Source: Brevundimonas sp. (lineage in GTDB: Bacteria; Pseudomonadota; Alphaproteobacteria; Caulobacterales; Caulobacteraceae). From it: a stretch of 64,000 bases of DNA. A program made the position numbers and the translations under genes. The stretch spans positions 212,914 through 276,913 of the forward strand of contig QFQU01000005.1 of assembly GCA_003248965.1 (NCBI GenBank), read 5' to 3'. Every line of letters begins with the position of its first letter. Position 1 is the stretch's first letter. The notes beneath the pieces were generated by a model. It did no database searches. It saw nothing but the letters and a program-made list of their open reading frames with translations, and was not told the origin of the DNA. Positions 25,619 to 34,363 of this stretch are shown piece after piece.

Positions 25619-26130
25619 GATTTGGCGGCGGGTCGGGCCCGGCGCTTGACGGCGTCCTTGCGCTCTTCCGCCTCGTCGTCGTCGCCGACCTTTTCCTCGA
25701 CCGAGGCCGAGAAGCGCTGGAAGGCGCCCAGTCCCACCAGAACCAGGACGGCCGCGATCAGCAGGGCGGTCGGATAGACCAGCAGGGCCACATCCTCTCG
25801 CGCCGTCTTGAACACCACCACGAGGGCCTCCAGGAACAGGGCGATGACGATGGTGGAGAGGAATTTCGTCAGGCTGCGTCGGGCCTCGGACGCGCTACGG
25901 CGCTCGGATCCGCGCCGCACTTCATCCTCGAAGATGTATTTGGCCACGTCGAAAACGGCGATGGCGACGATGACATAGCCCAGAACGTCCAGAACCGCGT
26001 CGGCGCCGGAGTGGTCGGGACGGCCGATGCCCTGCAGGGCGTCCTTGACCCCGAACCCGACCAGGGCGGCCGCCGCCAAAAGCAGCACCAGGCTGGCGGC
26101 GCCGAAGACTAGGCGGGTCAGATAGGTCAT
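25615..26130 (-). CDS. hypothetical integral membrane protein
   Basis: A 171-residue protein with about four hydrophobic segments (about 5-27, 42-64, 90-108 and 118-140) and a charged, Lys/Arg/Glu-rich C-terminal tail (about 145-171). No family recognised. The first ATG giving a plain hydrophobic N-terminus (26130) was chosen; the frame is open further upstream but lacks protein-like character. Convergent with and overlapping the Lrp-like gene; divergent from the acyl-CoA dehydrogenase operon across 127 bases. Confidence 0.65.
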   Translation of the reverse strand: MTYLTRLVFGAASLVLLLAAAALVGFGVKDALQGIGRPDHSGADAVLDVLGYVIVAIAVFDVAKYIFEDEVRRGSERRSASEARRSLTKFLSTIVIALFLEALVVVFKTAREDVALLVYPTALLIAAVLVLVGLGAFQRFSASVEEKVGDDDEAEERKDAVKRRARPAAKS

Positions 26131-26257
26131 CGAAAGCCCCTTGAGTTCAGCGCACCAACGCACGAACGGCGAAGCTGTTGCCACGTGCAGAAGACCGTAG
26201 CCAATCGAAACGCATCTGCTAACGTGGCGCGCAGAGGAAACGCGGGGAACACGCGAC

Positions 26258-27442
26258 ATGACCGATCTGGACGCTTTCCGCGCCGAGACGCGCGCCTGGC
26301 TGGAGGCCAACTGTCCGCCCGAGGTGCGCGGGCCGATGCGGTCAGAGGCCGACATGATCTGGGGCGGACGCGACGCCGTCTTCGCCACCCCCGGCCACAA
26401 GCTTTGGCTGGAACGGATGGGCGCGCGCGGCTGGACCGCCCCGGAATGGCCTGTCGAATACGGCGGCGGGGGGTTGAGCCGAGAAGAGGCCAAGGTGCTG
26501 GCCTCCGAACTGCGCCGCATCAAGGCCCAGCCCGCGCTTAACAGTTTCGGCGTCTGGATGCTGGGGCCGGCGCTTTTGGCCTTCGGGACCGAGGCGCAGA
26601 AGAAGCGGTTCCTGCCCGAGATCGTGCGCGGCGAAATCCGCTGGTGCCAGGGCTATTCCGAGCCGGGCGCCGGTTCGGACCTGGCCTCGATCCAGACCCG
26701 CGCCGAGGATCGCGGCGACCACTGGATCGTCAACGGCCAGAAGATCTGGACCTCCTACGCCGACAGGGCCGACTGGATCTTCTGTCTGGTGCGCACCGAT
26801 CCCGAGGCGCCCAAGCATCTGGGCATCAGCTTTGTCCTGTTCGACATGCGGACGCCCGGCGTGACCACGCGGCCGATCACCCTGATCAGCGGCAAGTCGC
26901 CCTTCTGCGAGACCTTCTTTGACGATGTGCGCGTGGAGAAGGAGAATTTGGTCGGCACGCTGAACCGGGGCTGGGACGTGGCCAAGCATCTGCTGGCGCA
27001 CGAGCGCACCATGATCGGCGCCATGGGCGAGGTCGCGGGCGGCCGCCCGGTCGGCCAGGTGGCGCTGGACGCCGTCGGCGCGACCGAGGACGGGCGTCTG
27101 GACGAGCCGATGCTGCGCGCGCGCATCGCCGAACTGGAGGTCGATCAGGCGGCCTTCCGTCTGGCGATGGAGCGGGTTGGCGATCAGGTGAAGGCCAAAC
27201 AGGCGCACCCCGCCATCGCCTCCATGCTGAAATACTATGGGTCGGAACTGAACAAGCGGCGTCACGAACTGCTGATGGCGGCCGGCGGCGCCGATGCGCT
27301 GGAGTGGGAGAGCGAGCGTTCGCGCGGCGGCTCCACCGCCCGCGACTGGCTGCGCACCAAGGCCAACTCCATCGAAGGCGGCACCAGCGAGGTCCAGCTG
27401 AACATCATCGCCAAACATCTGCTGCAACTGCCGGGAGCCTGA
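26258..27442 (+). CDS. acyl-CoA dehydrogenase family protein (first of pair)
   Basis: A 394-residue flavoenzyme of the acyl-CoA dehydrogenase fold, introducing an alpha-beta double bond in an acyl-CoA with FAD. Motifs include RWCQGYSEPGAGSDLASIQT, GQKIWTSYA, a central helical domain with GRPVGQVAL, and SIEGGTSEVQLNIIAKHLL at the C-terminus. It is followed after 3 bases by a second dehydrogenase gene. Such adjacent pairs often form alpha2beta2 heterotetramers in degradation of steroids or other bulky acyl-CoAs; the substrate here is unknown. Confidence 0.9.
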   Translation: MTDLDAFRAETRAWLEANCPPEVRGPMRSEADMIWGGRDAVFATPGHKLWLERMGARGWTAPEWPVEYGGGGLSREEAKVLASELRRIKAQPALNSFGVWMLGPALLAFGTEAQKKRFLPEIVRGEIRWCQGYSEPGAGSDLASIQTRAEDRGDHWIVNGQKIWTSYADRADWIFCLVRTDPEAPKHLGISFVLFDMRTPGVTTRPITLISGKSPFCETFFDDVRVEKENLVGTLNRGWDVAKHLLAHERTMIGAMGEVAGGRPVGQVALDAVGATEDGRLDEPMLRARIAELEVDQAAFRLAMERVGDQVKAKQAHPAIASMLKYYGSELNKRRHELLMAAGGADALEWESERSRGGSTARDWLRTKANSIEGGTSEVQLNIIAKHLLQLPGA

Positions 27443-27445
27443 ACC

Positions 27446-28564
27446 ATGCCCCTGATCCTGACCGAAGAGCAGACGATGCTGCAGGAGGCGGCCGACGGCT
27501 TCCTGGCCGACAACGCCCCCATCGCCCATCTGCGCAAGCTACGCGATGATCGCGATCCGGACGGCGTTTCGCGCGACCTGTGGCGGGCCTTCGGAGAAAT
27601 GGGCTTCGCGGGCGTCGTCATCCCCGAGGCGCAGGGCGGGCTGGGCCTGGGCGCGGTCGAAGCCGGCGTCATCGCCGAAAGTCTGGGCCGCACCCTGACG
27701 CCCTCTCCCTTCATGGGATCGTCGATCCTGTCGGCCAAGGTGCTGACCGATGCGGGGTCGGAAGCCCAAAAGGCCTGGCTGCCCCGGATCGCGGCGGGAG
27801 AGGCGATCCTGTCCCTGGCCGTGGACGAAGGCGCCAAACACGCGCCGTCCCGCATCGCCATGCGGGCCGTGCGATCCGGCAACGGCTTTCGTCTGAACGG
27901 CGCCAAGGGCTTCGTCCTGGACGGCCATGTCGCGGACGCCCTGATCGTGGTCGCCAGGGCGGAGGAGGGGCTCACCCTGTTCCTGGTCGATCCCAAATCG
28001 GCCGGCGTGGAGATCGAACGGACCGCCATGGTCGACAGCCACAACGCCGCGCGCGTCACCCTGACGGATGTGGCGGTGGACGCCGATGCGGTGATCGGGG
28101 AGGTCGGCGGGGGCGAGCCCGTGCTGGAGGCCGCCTTGAGCCTGGGCCGCGCCTGCGCCGCCTCGACCCTGACCGGCGCGGGAGATCAGGCGTTCAAGAT
28201 CACGCTGGACTATCTGCGAACCCGAAAGCAGTTCGGCAAGTTGATCGGGGAGTTTCAGGCCCTTCAGCACCGGGCGGCGCATCTGTTCACCGAGTTGGAG
28301 CTGGCGCGGGCCGCCACGCTGGGCGCGCTTCAGGCCATCGACGCAGGACGCGAAGATGCAGGCTTGGCGGCCTCCATCGCCAAGGCCAAGGCCGGCCGCG
28401 TCGCCGAACTGGCGGTTCAGGAGGCGGTGCAGATGCACGGGGGCGTCGGCATGACCGACGAGTTCGACGTCGGCCTGTTCATGAAGCGGGTGCGGGTGCT
28501 GAACGAACTGCTGGGTGACGTCGGTTTCCATGCCGAACAACTGGCGCGCCGCCAGGGGTTCTGA
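27446..28564 (+). CDS. acyl-CoA dehydrogenase family protein (second of pair)
   Basis: A 372-residue partner of the preceding dehydrogenase. It has the N-terminal helical domain (LTEEQTMLQEAADGFLADNAP), a beta-barrel middle domain, and a C-terminal helical domain with RKQFGKLIGEFQALQHRAAH and VQMHGGVGMTDEFDVGLFMKRV. The middle-domain flavin motif is more divergent (SLAVDEG) than in the partner, as is usual for one subunit of heteromeric ACADs. Only 3 bases separate it from the upstream gene. hmgA follows after 65 bases. Confidence 0.88.
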   Translation: MPLILTEEQTMLQEAADGFLADNAPIAHLRKLRDDRDPDGVSRDLWRAFGEMGFAGVVIPEAQGGLGLGAVEAGVIAESLGRTLTPSPFMGSSILSAKVLTDAGSEAQKAWLPRIAAGEAILSLAVDEGAKHAPSRIAMRAVRSGNGFRLNGAKGFVLDGHVADALIVVARAEEGLTLFLVDPKSAGVEIERTAMVDSHNAARVTLTDVAVDADAVIGEVGGGEPVLEAALSLGRACAASTLTGAGDQAFKITLDYLRTRKQFGKLIGEFQALQHRAAHLFTELELARAATLGALQAIDAGREDAGLAASIAKAKAGRVAELAVQEAVQMHGGVGMTDEFDVGLFMKRVRVLNELLGDVGFHAEQLARRQGF

Positions 28565-28629
28565 GGTCGGCGCGGGCGCGGGATGACGTTTGCGTCCGAA
28601 CCGCCTAAACCTCCCGCCAAGGGAGACGC

Positions 28630-29934
28630 ATGCACATGACGACGCGAACCAACGCGCCCGCCTATCTCGCCGGCTTCGGCAATCATTTCTCGACCGAGGC
28701 CGCGCCCGGCGCCGTGCCGGTGGGGCAGAACTCGCCGCAGAAGACGCCCATGGGCCTCTATGCCGAGCAGCTGTCGGGCACGGCCTTCACCGCTCCGCGC
28801 GCCGAGAACCGCCGTAGCTGGCTATACCGCCTGCGGCCGTCGGCCCAGCACGGCCCCTATAAACCGTTCGACCAGGGCCGGGTCCGTTCGGGTCCGTTCG
28901 ACGAGACGCCGCCCAACCCCAACCGCATGCGCTGGGACCCCCTGCCCCTGCCGGATGCGCCGACCGACTGGGTCGAGGGGCTTGTCACCTATGGCGGCAA
29001 CGGAGAGCCGGACGCGGGCGCCGGCGCGGGCGTGCATCTGTATGTCGCCAACCGCTCCATGACCGACCGCGTCTTCTACAACGCCGACGGCGAACTGCTG
29101 ATCGTGCCGCAGGAGGGGGCGCACCGTTTCGTCACCGAAATGGGCCTGATCGAGGCCCGGCCGGGGCATATCGTCCTGATCCCGCGCGGGGTGCGCTTCC
29201 GGGTCGAGGTGGACGGCGCCGTGCGCGGCTATGTCTGCGAGAATTACGGCAGCCCGTTCCGCCTGCCCGACCTGGGGCCCATCGGCGCAAACGGTCTGGC
29301 CAACCCGCGCGACTTCGAAACGCCCGTCGCCTGGTTCGAGGACGTGGACCGCCCGACCCAGTGCGTTCAGAAGTACGGCGGTCGTCTGTGGTCGGCGACC
29401 TTCGATCACAGTCCGCTGGATGTGGTCGCCTGGCACGGCAATCTGGCGCCCTGCCGCTATGACACGGCGCGGTTCAACACCATCAACACCGTCTCCTACG
29501 ACCATCCCGATCCGTCGATCTTCACCGTCCTGACCAGTCCGTCCGAGACGCCGGGCACGGCCAACATCGACTTCGTCATCTTCCCGCCGCGCTGGATGGT
29601 GGCTGAGCACACCTTCCGCCCGCCCTGGTTCCACAGAAACGTGATGAGCGAGTTCATGGGCCTGGTGACGGGCGCCTATGACGCCAAGGCCGGCGGCTTC
29701 GCGCCGGGCGGCGCCTCCCTGCACAACCGCATGAGCGGCCATGGCCCGGATCAGGCCAGCTATGACGCCGCGATCAAGGCCGAGCTCAAGCCGCACAAGA
29801 TCGAAAACACCCTGGCCTTCATGTTCGAGACGCGGATGCCGATCCGGCTGACGCAGTGGGCGCAAGAGACGCCGCAGATGCAGCTGGACTATGACGACGT
29901 CTGGTCCGGCTTCGAGAAGGGAAAGGTGGTCTGA
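28630..29934 (+). CDS. hmgA: homogentisate 1,2-dioxygenase
   Basis: A 434-residue non-heme iron enzyme that opens the ring of homogentisate to maleylacetoacetate in tyrosine and phenylalanine catabolism. The start (YLAGFGNHFSTEA) and the metal-site regions near VAEHTFRPPWFHRNVMSEFMG and SGHGPD are diagnostic. Length matches the family. AAGGGA precedes the ATG at 28630; ATG 28636 is an alternative. The usual partners (maiA, fahA, hpd) are not in the window. The stop codon overlaps the start of a small lipoprotein gene. Confidence 0.96.
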   Translation: MHMTTRTNAPAYLAGFGNHFSTEAAPGAVPVGQNSPQKTPMGLYAEQLSGTAFTAPRAENRRSWLYRLRPSAQHGPYKPFDQGRVRSGPFDETPPNPNRMRWDPLPLPDAPTDWVEGLVTYGGNGEPDAGAGAGVHLYVANRSMTDRVFYNADGELLIVPQEGAHRFVTEMGLIEARPGHIVLIPRGVRFRVEVDGAVRGYVCENYGSPFRLPDLGPIGANGLANPRDFETPVAWFEDVDRPTQCVQKYGGRLWSATFDHSPLDVVAWHGNLAPCRYDTARFNTINTVSYDHPDPSIFTVLTSPSETPGTANIDFVIFPPRWMVAEHTFRPPWFHRNVMSEFMGLVTGAYDAKAGGFAPGGASLHNRMSGHGPDQASYDAAIKAELKPHKIENTLAFMFETRMPIRLTQWAQETPQMQLDYDDVWSGFEKGKVV

Positions 29935-29961
29935 TGCGTGGTCTGATGCGTAGTCTGATTC
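29926..29961 (+). repeat. 12-bp tandem repeat at the hmgA/lipoprotein junction
   Basis: GTGGTCTGATGC occurs twice in tandem (29926-29937, 29938-29949) and a third, imperfect copy GTAGTCTGATTC follows. Each perfect copy contains TGATG, so the hmgA stop plus the downstream ATG have been duplicated, giving two in-frame start codons (29934 and 29946) for the lipoprotein. Confidence 0.85.
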
Positions 29962-30305
29962 TGGGAGCCCTCGTCCTGCCGCTTGCGCTGGTCGGCTGCT
30001 CTCAGGCGGCCGTCACTAGCGAGGCGCCGATGCAAAGCGCGGACGCTTCGGCTTGCGCCGCGCGGGGCGGCGAGATGAAGCAGGTCGGCCGGCTTCAATC
30101 CTGGCAGTGCGTCATCCGCTACGCCGACGCCGGCAAACGCTGCACCGACGGCGATCAATGCCAGGGCGACTGCCGCGTGGAGGGCAATTCCGGCCTGACG
30201 CCCGGCGCAGCCGTGACCGGCGTCTGTCAGGCGACCAGCGACCGCTTCGGTTGCCACACCCCGGTCGAGGACGGCAGGGTGGGCGCGACCCTCTGCATCG
30301 ACTGA
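29934..30305 (+). CDS. cysteine-rich lipoprotein
   Basis: About 123 residues (119 if the second ATG, 29946, is used). It has a signal peptide with lipobox LVGC, then a small domain with eight further cysteines, enough for four disulfides in the periplasm. No family recognised. It starts on the hmgA stop (TGATG) within a tandem duplication. A link to hmgA is only positional. A terminator hairpin follows the stop. Confidence 0.75.
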   Translation: MRGLMRSLILGALVLPLALVGCSQAAVTSEAPMQSADASACAARGGEMKQVGRLQSWQCVIRYADAGKRCTDGDQCQGDCRVEGNSGLTPGAAVTGVCQATSDRFGCHTPVEDGRVGATLCID

Positions 30306-30316
30306 GGCGGATCGCG

Positions 30317-30346
30317 AAAAAGCCCCCGTCGCGGACGACGGGGGCT
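30317..30346 (-). terminator. intrinsic terminator between convergent lipoprotein genes
   Basis: AGCCCCCGTC (30321-30330) and GACGGGGGCT (30337-30346) form a perfect 10-bp stem with a 6-nt loop. On the minus strand the stem is followed by TTTTT, so it terminates the 30368-30673 gene well. In the plus direction it lacks an immediate T-run (TTTT only 7 bases later) but may also serve the plus-strand lipoprotein gene. Confidence 0.85.
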
Positions 30347-30367
30347 GATCCGGTTTTGCTGTGACCC

Positions 30368-30673
30368 TTAGTGGGTCGACGGCGTGTTCGAGGTGGTCAT
30401 GCCGCCGTCGGCGTTGCCGGCCTTTTGCTCGACCATGTCGGCCTTGCGGTCGGCGTTCTTCTCGACCTGATCGGCCTGGGCGTTCAGGGCGTCGCGTTGC
30501 GCCTCGGTCTGGGCGGTTGCGGCCTGGGCTTCCAGTTGATCGGCGCGCGCTTCGCCCGTCGCTTCGATAGCGTCGGCCCGCTTTTCGGCGGCCTTGTCGG
30601 CGGCGCTTTCACCGCAGGCGGCGACGCCCGACAGCACGAACAACGAAGCGGCGGCGATGGCGAACTTCTTCAT
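30368..30673 (-). CDS. small alpha-helical lipoprotein
   Basis: A 101-residue protein with a signal peptide (MKKFAIAAASLFVLSG) and a lipobox-like GVAAC, then an Ala/Glu/Gln-rich, heptad-like helical domain and a short Ser/Thr tail. It resembles small envelope lipoproteins induced by stress, but no named family was recognised. AGGAGAGGAAA precedes the ATG. An EcfG-type promoter candidate lies upstream and a strong terminator downstream, so it is likely monocistronic. Confidence 0.78.
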   Translation of the reverse strand: MKKFAIAAASLFVLSGVAACGESAADKAAEKRADAIEATGEARADQLEAQAATAQTEAQRDALNAQADQVEKNADRKADMVEQKAGNADGGMTTSNTPSTH

Positions 30674-30704
30674 GGTGGTTTCCTCTCCTTGGTGGAGACA
30701 GGCA

Positions 30705-30728
30705 AACGCCACGTCGAGGGTTCGGTTC
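30705..30728 (-). promoter_or_regulatory. putative EcfG (SigT)-type general stress promoter
   Basis: On the minus strand GAACC is followed by CGTTT with exactly 16 bases between GAAC and CGTT, matching GGAAC-N16/17-CGTT except for T in place of the first G. It lies about 32 bases before the lipoprotein ATG. The upstream hairpin TTCACG-CCGC-CGTGAA (30726-30741) overlaps it. Confidence 0.45.
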
Positions 30729-30754
30729 ACGCCGCCGTGAAGTTTTCGTGAGCC

Positions 30755-31726
30755 TCAGGCCTCGGCCTCAGCAAAGGCGACACGGGCGGCCCCCAGCAGG
30801 GCGGCGTGTTTGTGCATGATCACCTTGGTCGGAATCTCGGACATATAGTCCTTGAACCGGCCCTTGCGCTCGAACCGCTGGCGGAAGGGGCTGGCCTTGA
30901 TGAAGGGCAGGATGCGCGGGACGATGCCCCCGGCGATATAGACCCCGCCGCGGGCGCCGGTGGTCAGAGCGATGTCGCCGGCCACCGCGCCCAGGATGGC
31001 GCAGAAGCGCGCCAGGGTCGAGCCGCATGGGCTGTTCGGATCGGCCATCGCCGTCTGGGTGATCTGGGCCGGGTCGTCGATATGGGTCTCGCGCCCGTCG
31101 ATTTCGGCCAGGGCGCGGTGCATGTTCAGAAGGCCCGGGCCGCAGATCAGCCGTTCGATGGAGACGCGGTCATAGCGGCGGCGCAGGATGCGCAGGATCT
31201 CGTCCTCGACGGGGTCGCCGGGCGGGAAGCAGGCGTGGCCGCCCTCGGACGGCATGGCCATCTCCTTGCCGTGGGCGTCGCGGACCAGGGCCGAGACGCC
31301 GAAGCCGGTGCCGGGGCCCAGCACCGCCACGGTCGCCTGGGGATCGCCGTCCACCGGGCCGCCCAGGCTTTCCAGCTGGTCTTCGGGCACGATGGGAGCG
31401 CCCCAGGCCAGAGCCTCGAAATCGTTGATCAGCTTGACGGGCTTCAGCCCCAGGGTCTGAAGCTCGCTTTCCGACACCTGCCAAGGGGAGTTGGTCAGGT
31501 CGATGGCGCCGTCCGTGACCGGCCCGGCGACGGCGATCACGCCGCCCGTCGGCTTGACCTCGCAGCCGTCGATGAAGGCGGCCACGCCTTCCAGAAAGGT
31601 CGGATAGGTCTCGGCCGGGAAGCTGTCGTGATGTTCCAGCACCGGCTTGCCGTCGACCATGCGGGTCAGGGCGAAGCGGGCGTTGGTGCCGCCGACGTCG
31701 CCGACGAGGAGGGTCTTGTCATTCAT
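30755..31726 (-). CDS. glk: glucokinase
   Basis: A 323-residue ATP-dependent kinase making glucose-6-phosphate, of the bacterial Glk (ROK-unrelated) type: LLVGDVGGTNARFAL at the N-terminus, KLINDFEALAWG, LGPGTGFGVSAL and EGGHACFPP. It is the last gene of zwf-pgl-edd-glk, feeding the Entner-Doudoroff route. It starts 32 bases after the edd stop. Confidence 0.95.
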   Translation of the reverse strand: MNDKTLLVGDVGGTNARFALTRMVDGKPVLEHHDSFPAETYPTFLEGVAAFIDGCEVKPTGGVIAVAGPVTDGAIDLTNSPWQVSESELQTLGLKPVKLINDFEALAWGAPIVPEDQLESLGGPVDGDPQATVAVLGPGTGFGVSALVRDAHGKEMAMPSEGGHACFPPGDPVEDEILRILRRRYDRVSIERLICGPGLLNMHRALAEIDGRETHIDDPAQITQTAMADPNSPCGSTLARFCAILGAVAGDIALTTGARGGVYIAGGIVPRILPFIKASPFRQRFERKGRFKDYMSEIPTKVIMHKHAALLGAARVAFAEAEA

Positions 31727-31758
31727 TTTGAGGCGTTTCCTGCGGTCGGTTTGGTGGA

Positions 31759-33648
31759 TCAGGCGTCCACGGTCCGGTCGACGAAGTTGGGATCGGGCGG
31801 GGTGTCGTCATGGCCTTCCGCGCCGACGGGGAAGGCGAAACAGACCGTCGCCCCCTGTTCGGCGGTGGTGACGACGTGGCGGAAGGCCCCGAAAAGTTCG
31901 CGGCCATAACCCCAGCCGGACCCTTCGGCGAGGGCTCTGGATCGTGTCGCCGCAGGCCGCGCCGTCAGGCCGGAAACGCCCACCGTCGTCAGCACGCCAG
32001 CCTCGGCGTCCAGACGTATGATGTCCCCGTCCCTGACATGGGCCAGGGGGCCGCCGGCCAGGGCTTCTGGCGAAACGTGGATGGCGGCGGGTGTCTTGCC
32101 GCTGGCGCCCGACATCCGGCCGTCGGTGACGAAGGCGACCTTGAATCCCTTGTCCTGAATGACCGACAGGGCCGGCGACAGGCTGTGCAGTTCCGGCATG
32201 CCGTTGGCCTTGGGCCCCTGGAAGCGCAAGACCACGACCACGTCGCGGAACAGCTTGCCGTCCTTGAACGCTTGCAGCGCATCTTCCTGGGTTTCGAAAA
32301 CGGCGGCGGGGGCCTCGACGAAACGGTTCTCTGGCTTGACCGCCGAGATCTTGATGACCGCGCGCCCCAGGTCGCCCTGAACCAGACGCAGGCCGCCTTC
32401 TCGGTCGAACGGGTCGGAGGCGGGTCGTAGGATGTCGCGGTCCAAACTCTCGCTGACCCCGTCGCGCCAGACCAGTTCGCCGTCCACCATCGACGGTTCC
32501 TGGAAATAGGCCTCGATGCCCCGGCCCATGATGGTGGTGACGTCGGTGTGGATATTGCCCGCCATCGCCAGTTCGCGGGCGATGAAGGCGACGCCGCCGG
32601 CGGCCTGGAAGGCGTTCACGTCCGCCGAGCCGTTCGGATAAACTCGCGCCAGCAGCGGCGTGACCGACGACAGCTCGTCCATGTCGGTCCAGTCGATCAG
32701 CACCCCCGCCGCCCGCGCCATGGCGACCAGGTGGATGGCGTGGTTGGTCGAGCCGCCGGTGGCCAGCAAGGCCACGATCATGTTGACGATGGACTTTTCG
32801 TCGATGACGTCGGCCATGCGGCACTCGCCGCTGCGGGCCAGTTCGACCGCACGCTTCGCCGCCGCCGCCGTCAGGGCGTCACGTAGGCCGGTGTCGGGAT
32901 GGACGAAGGCGGTGGAGGGCATGTGCAGCCCGCCCAGCTCCATCATCATCTGGTTGGAGTTGGCCGTGCCGTAGAAGGTGCAGGTGCCGGGCGAGTGATA
33001 GCTGCCGATCTCGCTTTCCAGCAGGGTCGTGCGGTCGACCTTGCCTTGCGCGTATTCGGCGCGCACGCGGGCCTTCTCAGCATTGGGAATGCCCGACGGC
33101 ATCGGACCCGCCGGGGCGAAGACGACCGGCAGATGGCCGAAGGCGAGCGCGCCCATGAACAGGCCGGGCACAATCTTGTCGCAGACGCCCAGCATCAGGG
33201 TCGCGTCGAAGGCGTCGTGCGTCAGGGCCACGCCCGCCGACATGGCGATGACGTCGCGGCTGAACAGGCTCAGTTCCATGCCCGGACGGCCCTGGGTCAC
33301 GCCGTCGCACATGGCGGGGGTGCCGCCCGCGACCTGGGCCGTCGCGCCGACCTCGCGCACGGCCGCGCGCACCACGTCGGGGAAGCGTTCGAACGGCTGG
33401 TGCGCCGACAGCATGTCGTTATAGGCGGTGACGACGCCCAGGTTCGGCCTTGAGCCGTCCATGGAGGCCAGTTTGTCGGCGATGGTCTGGCCGGCGAAGG
33501 CGTGAGCCCAGTTGGCGCAGGACAGTTTGGCGCGCCCCGCGCCGGAATCCCGCGCGGCGTCCATTCGGCGCACATAGTCGGCCCGCGTGGCGCGGCTCTT
33601 GTCGATGATGCGCCGGGTGACAGCGGCGACCGTAGGATGAAGCGCCAT
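31759..33648 (-). CDS. edd: phosphogluconate dehydratase
   Basis: A 629-residue IlvD/Edd-family Fe-S enzyme converting 6-phosphogluconate to KDPG. Cluster-ligand cysteines lie in PAMCDGVTQG and LGVCDKIVPG, and later motifs include LLATGGSTNHAIHLVA and TDGRMSGASGKTPAAIHVSPEA. ATG 33648 was chosen, one base after the pgl stop codon. The slightly long length reflects the C-terminal tail. Its usual partner eda is not in this operon but at about 24 kb. Confidence 0.96.
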   Translation of the reverse strand: MALHPTVAAVTRRIIDKSRATRADYVRRMDAARDSGAGRAKLSCANWAHAFAGQTIADKLASMDGSRPNLGVVTAYNDMLSAHQPFERFPDVVRAAVREVGATAQVAGGTPAMCDGVTQGRPGMELSLFSRDVIAMSAGVALTHDAFDATLMLGVCDKIVPGLFMGALAFGHLPVVFAPAGPMPSGIPNAEKARVRAEYAQGKVDRTTLLESEIGSYHSPGTCTFYGTANSNQMMMELGGLHMPSTAFVHPDTGLRDALTAAAAKRAVELARSGECRMADVIDEKSIVNMIVALLATGGSTNHAIHLVAMARAAGVLIDWTDMDELSSVTPLLARVYPNGSADVNAFQAAGGVAFIARELAMAGNIHTDVTTIMGRGIEAYFQEPSMVDGELVWRDGVSESLDRDILRPASDPFDREGGLRLVQGDLGRAVIKISAVKPENRFVEAPAAVFETQEDALQAFKDGKLFRDVVVVLRFQGPKANGMPELHSLSPALSVIQDKGFKVAFVTDGRMSGASGKTPAAIHVSPEALAGGPLAHVRDGDIIRLDAEAGVLTTVGVSGLTARPAATRSRALAEGSGWGYGRELFGAFRHVVTTAEQGATVCFAFPVGAEGHDDTPPDPNFVDRTVDA

Positions 33649-33649
33649 G

Positions 33650-34363
33650 TCAGCCTTCCTCCGTCCACAGGACTTCAAGGGGAACGTCCGAGGCCAGCAG
33701 GGCGGCGATCGGCTGGATGCGGGGGTCGCCCAGCGCCTGTTCCTCGAATACGCGGCGTTTCCGCGCGCCCTTCAGGCCCAGGATCACCCGCCCGGCCGAC
33801 ATCAGATAGGGCAGGTTGATCGACAGGCGTTCGAGGCTCGGCGCCAGACCGTCGCGGCCTTGGGGAACGCCCAGAACCGTGGCTTTAAGCGTCGGGGTCA
33901 GAAGGGTCTTCAGCGTCGGGCTTTCGGGGAACATGGAACAGATATGCCCGTCCTCGCCCATGCCCAGCAGCACGGCGTCGAAACGCCCTCCGACCTCGGC
34001 CAGGGCGCGGGCGGCGACGATGGCGGCGCGGTCGACGGTGACTTCGGGCGTATAGAGGGGGATGAACCGGGCGGCGGCGGCCCTGTCCTGCAGTAGGACG
34101 TCGCGGATCAGCCGTGCGTTCGACTCGGGCGAGCTTTCGGGGACGTAGCGTTCGTCCACCAGGGTGACGGCGACGTTCGACCAGTCCAGGTCCATGGCCG
34201 ACAAGGCGCGATAGACCGGGGCGGGGGTCGAGCCGCCCGGCCCCGCGAAGACCGCGCGGCCGTTGTCGTACAGGGCGGCGCCCAGGGTTTCGCCCAACCT
34301 CGCCGCGATGGCTTCGGCCCAGGCCTCCACGCCGTCGAAGGTTTCGATGAGAAGATCACGCAT
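33650..34363 (-). CDS. pgl: 6-phosphogluconolactonase
   Basis: A 237-residue DevB/SOL-type lactonase that hydrolyses 6-phosphogluconolactone. It contains AVFAGPGGSTPAPVYRAL, VTLVDERYVP, SNARLIRDVLL and LLGMGEDGHICSMFP, all typical for the NagB/Pgl fold. It overlaps zwf by 8 bases and ends one base before the edd start, so the three are tightly coupled. Confidence 0.95.
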   Translation of the reverse strand: MRDLLIETFDGVEAWAEAIAARLGETLGAALYDNGRAVFAGPGGSTPAPVYRALSAMDLDWSNVAVTLVDERYVPESSPESNARLIRDVLLQDRAAAARFIPLYTPEVTVDRAAIVAARALAEVGGRFDAVLLGMGEDGHICSMFPESPTLKTLLTPTLKATVLGVPQGRDGLAPSLERLSINLPYLMSAGRVILGLKGARKRRVFEEQALGDPRIQPIAALLASDVPLEVLWTEEG

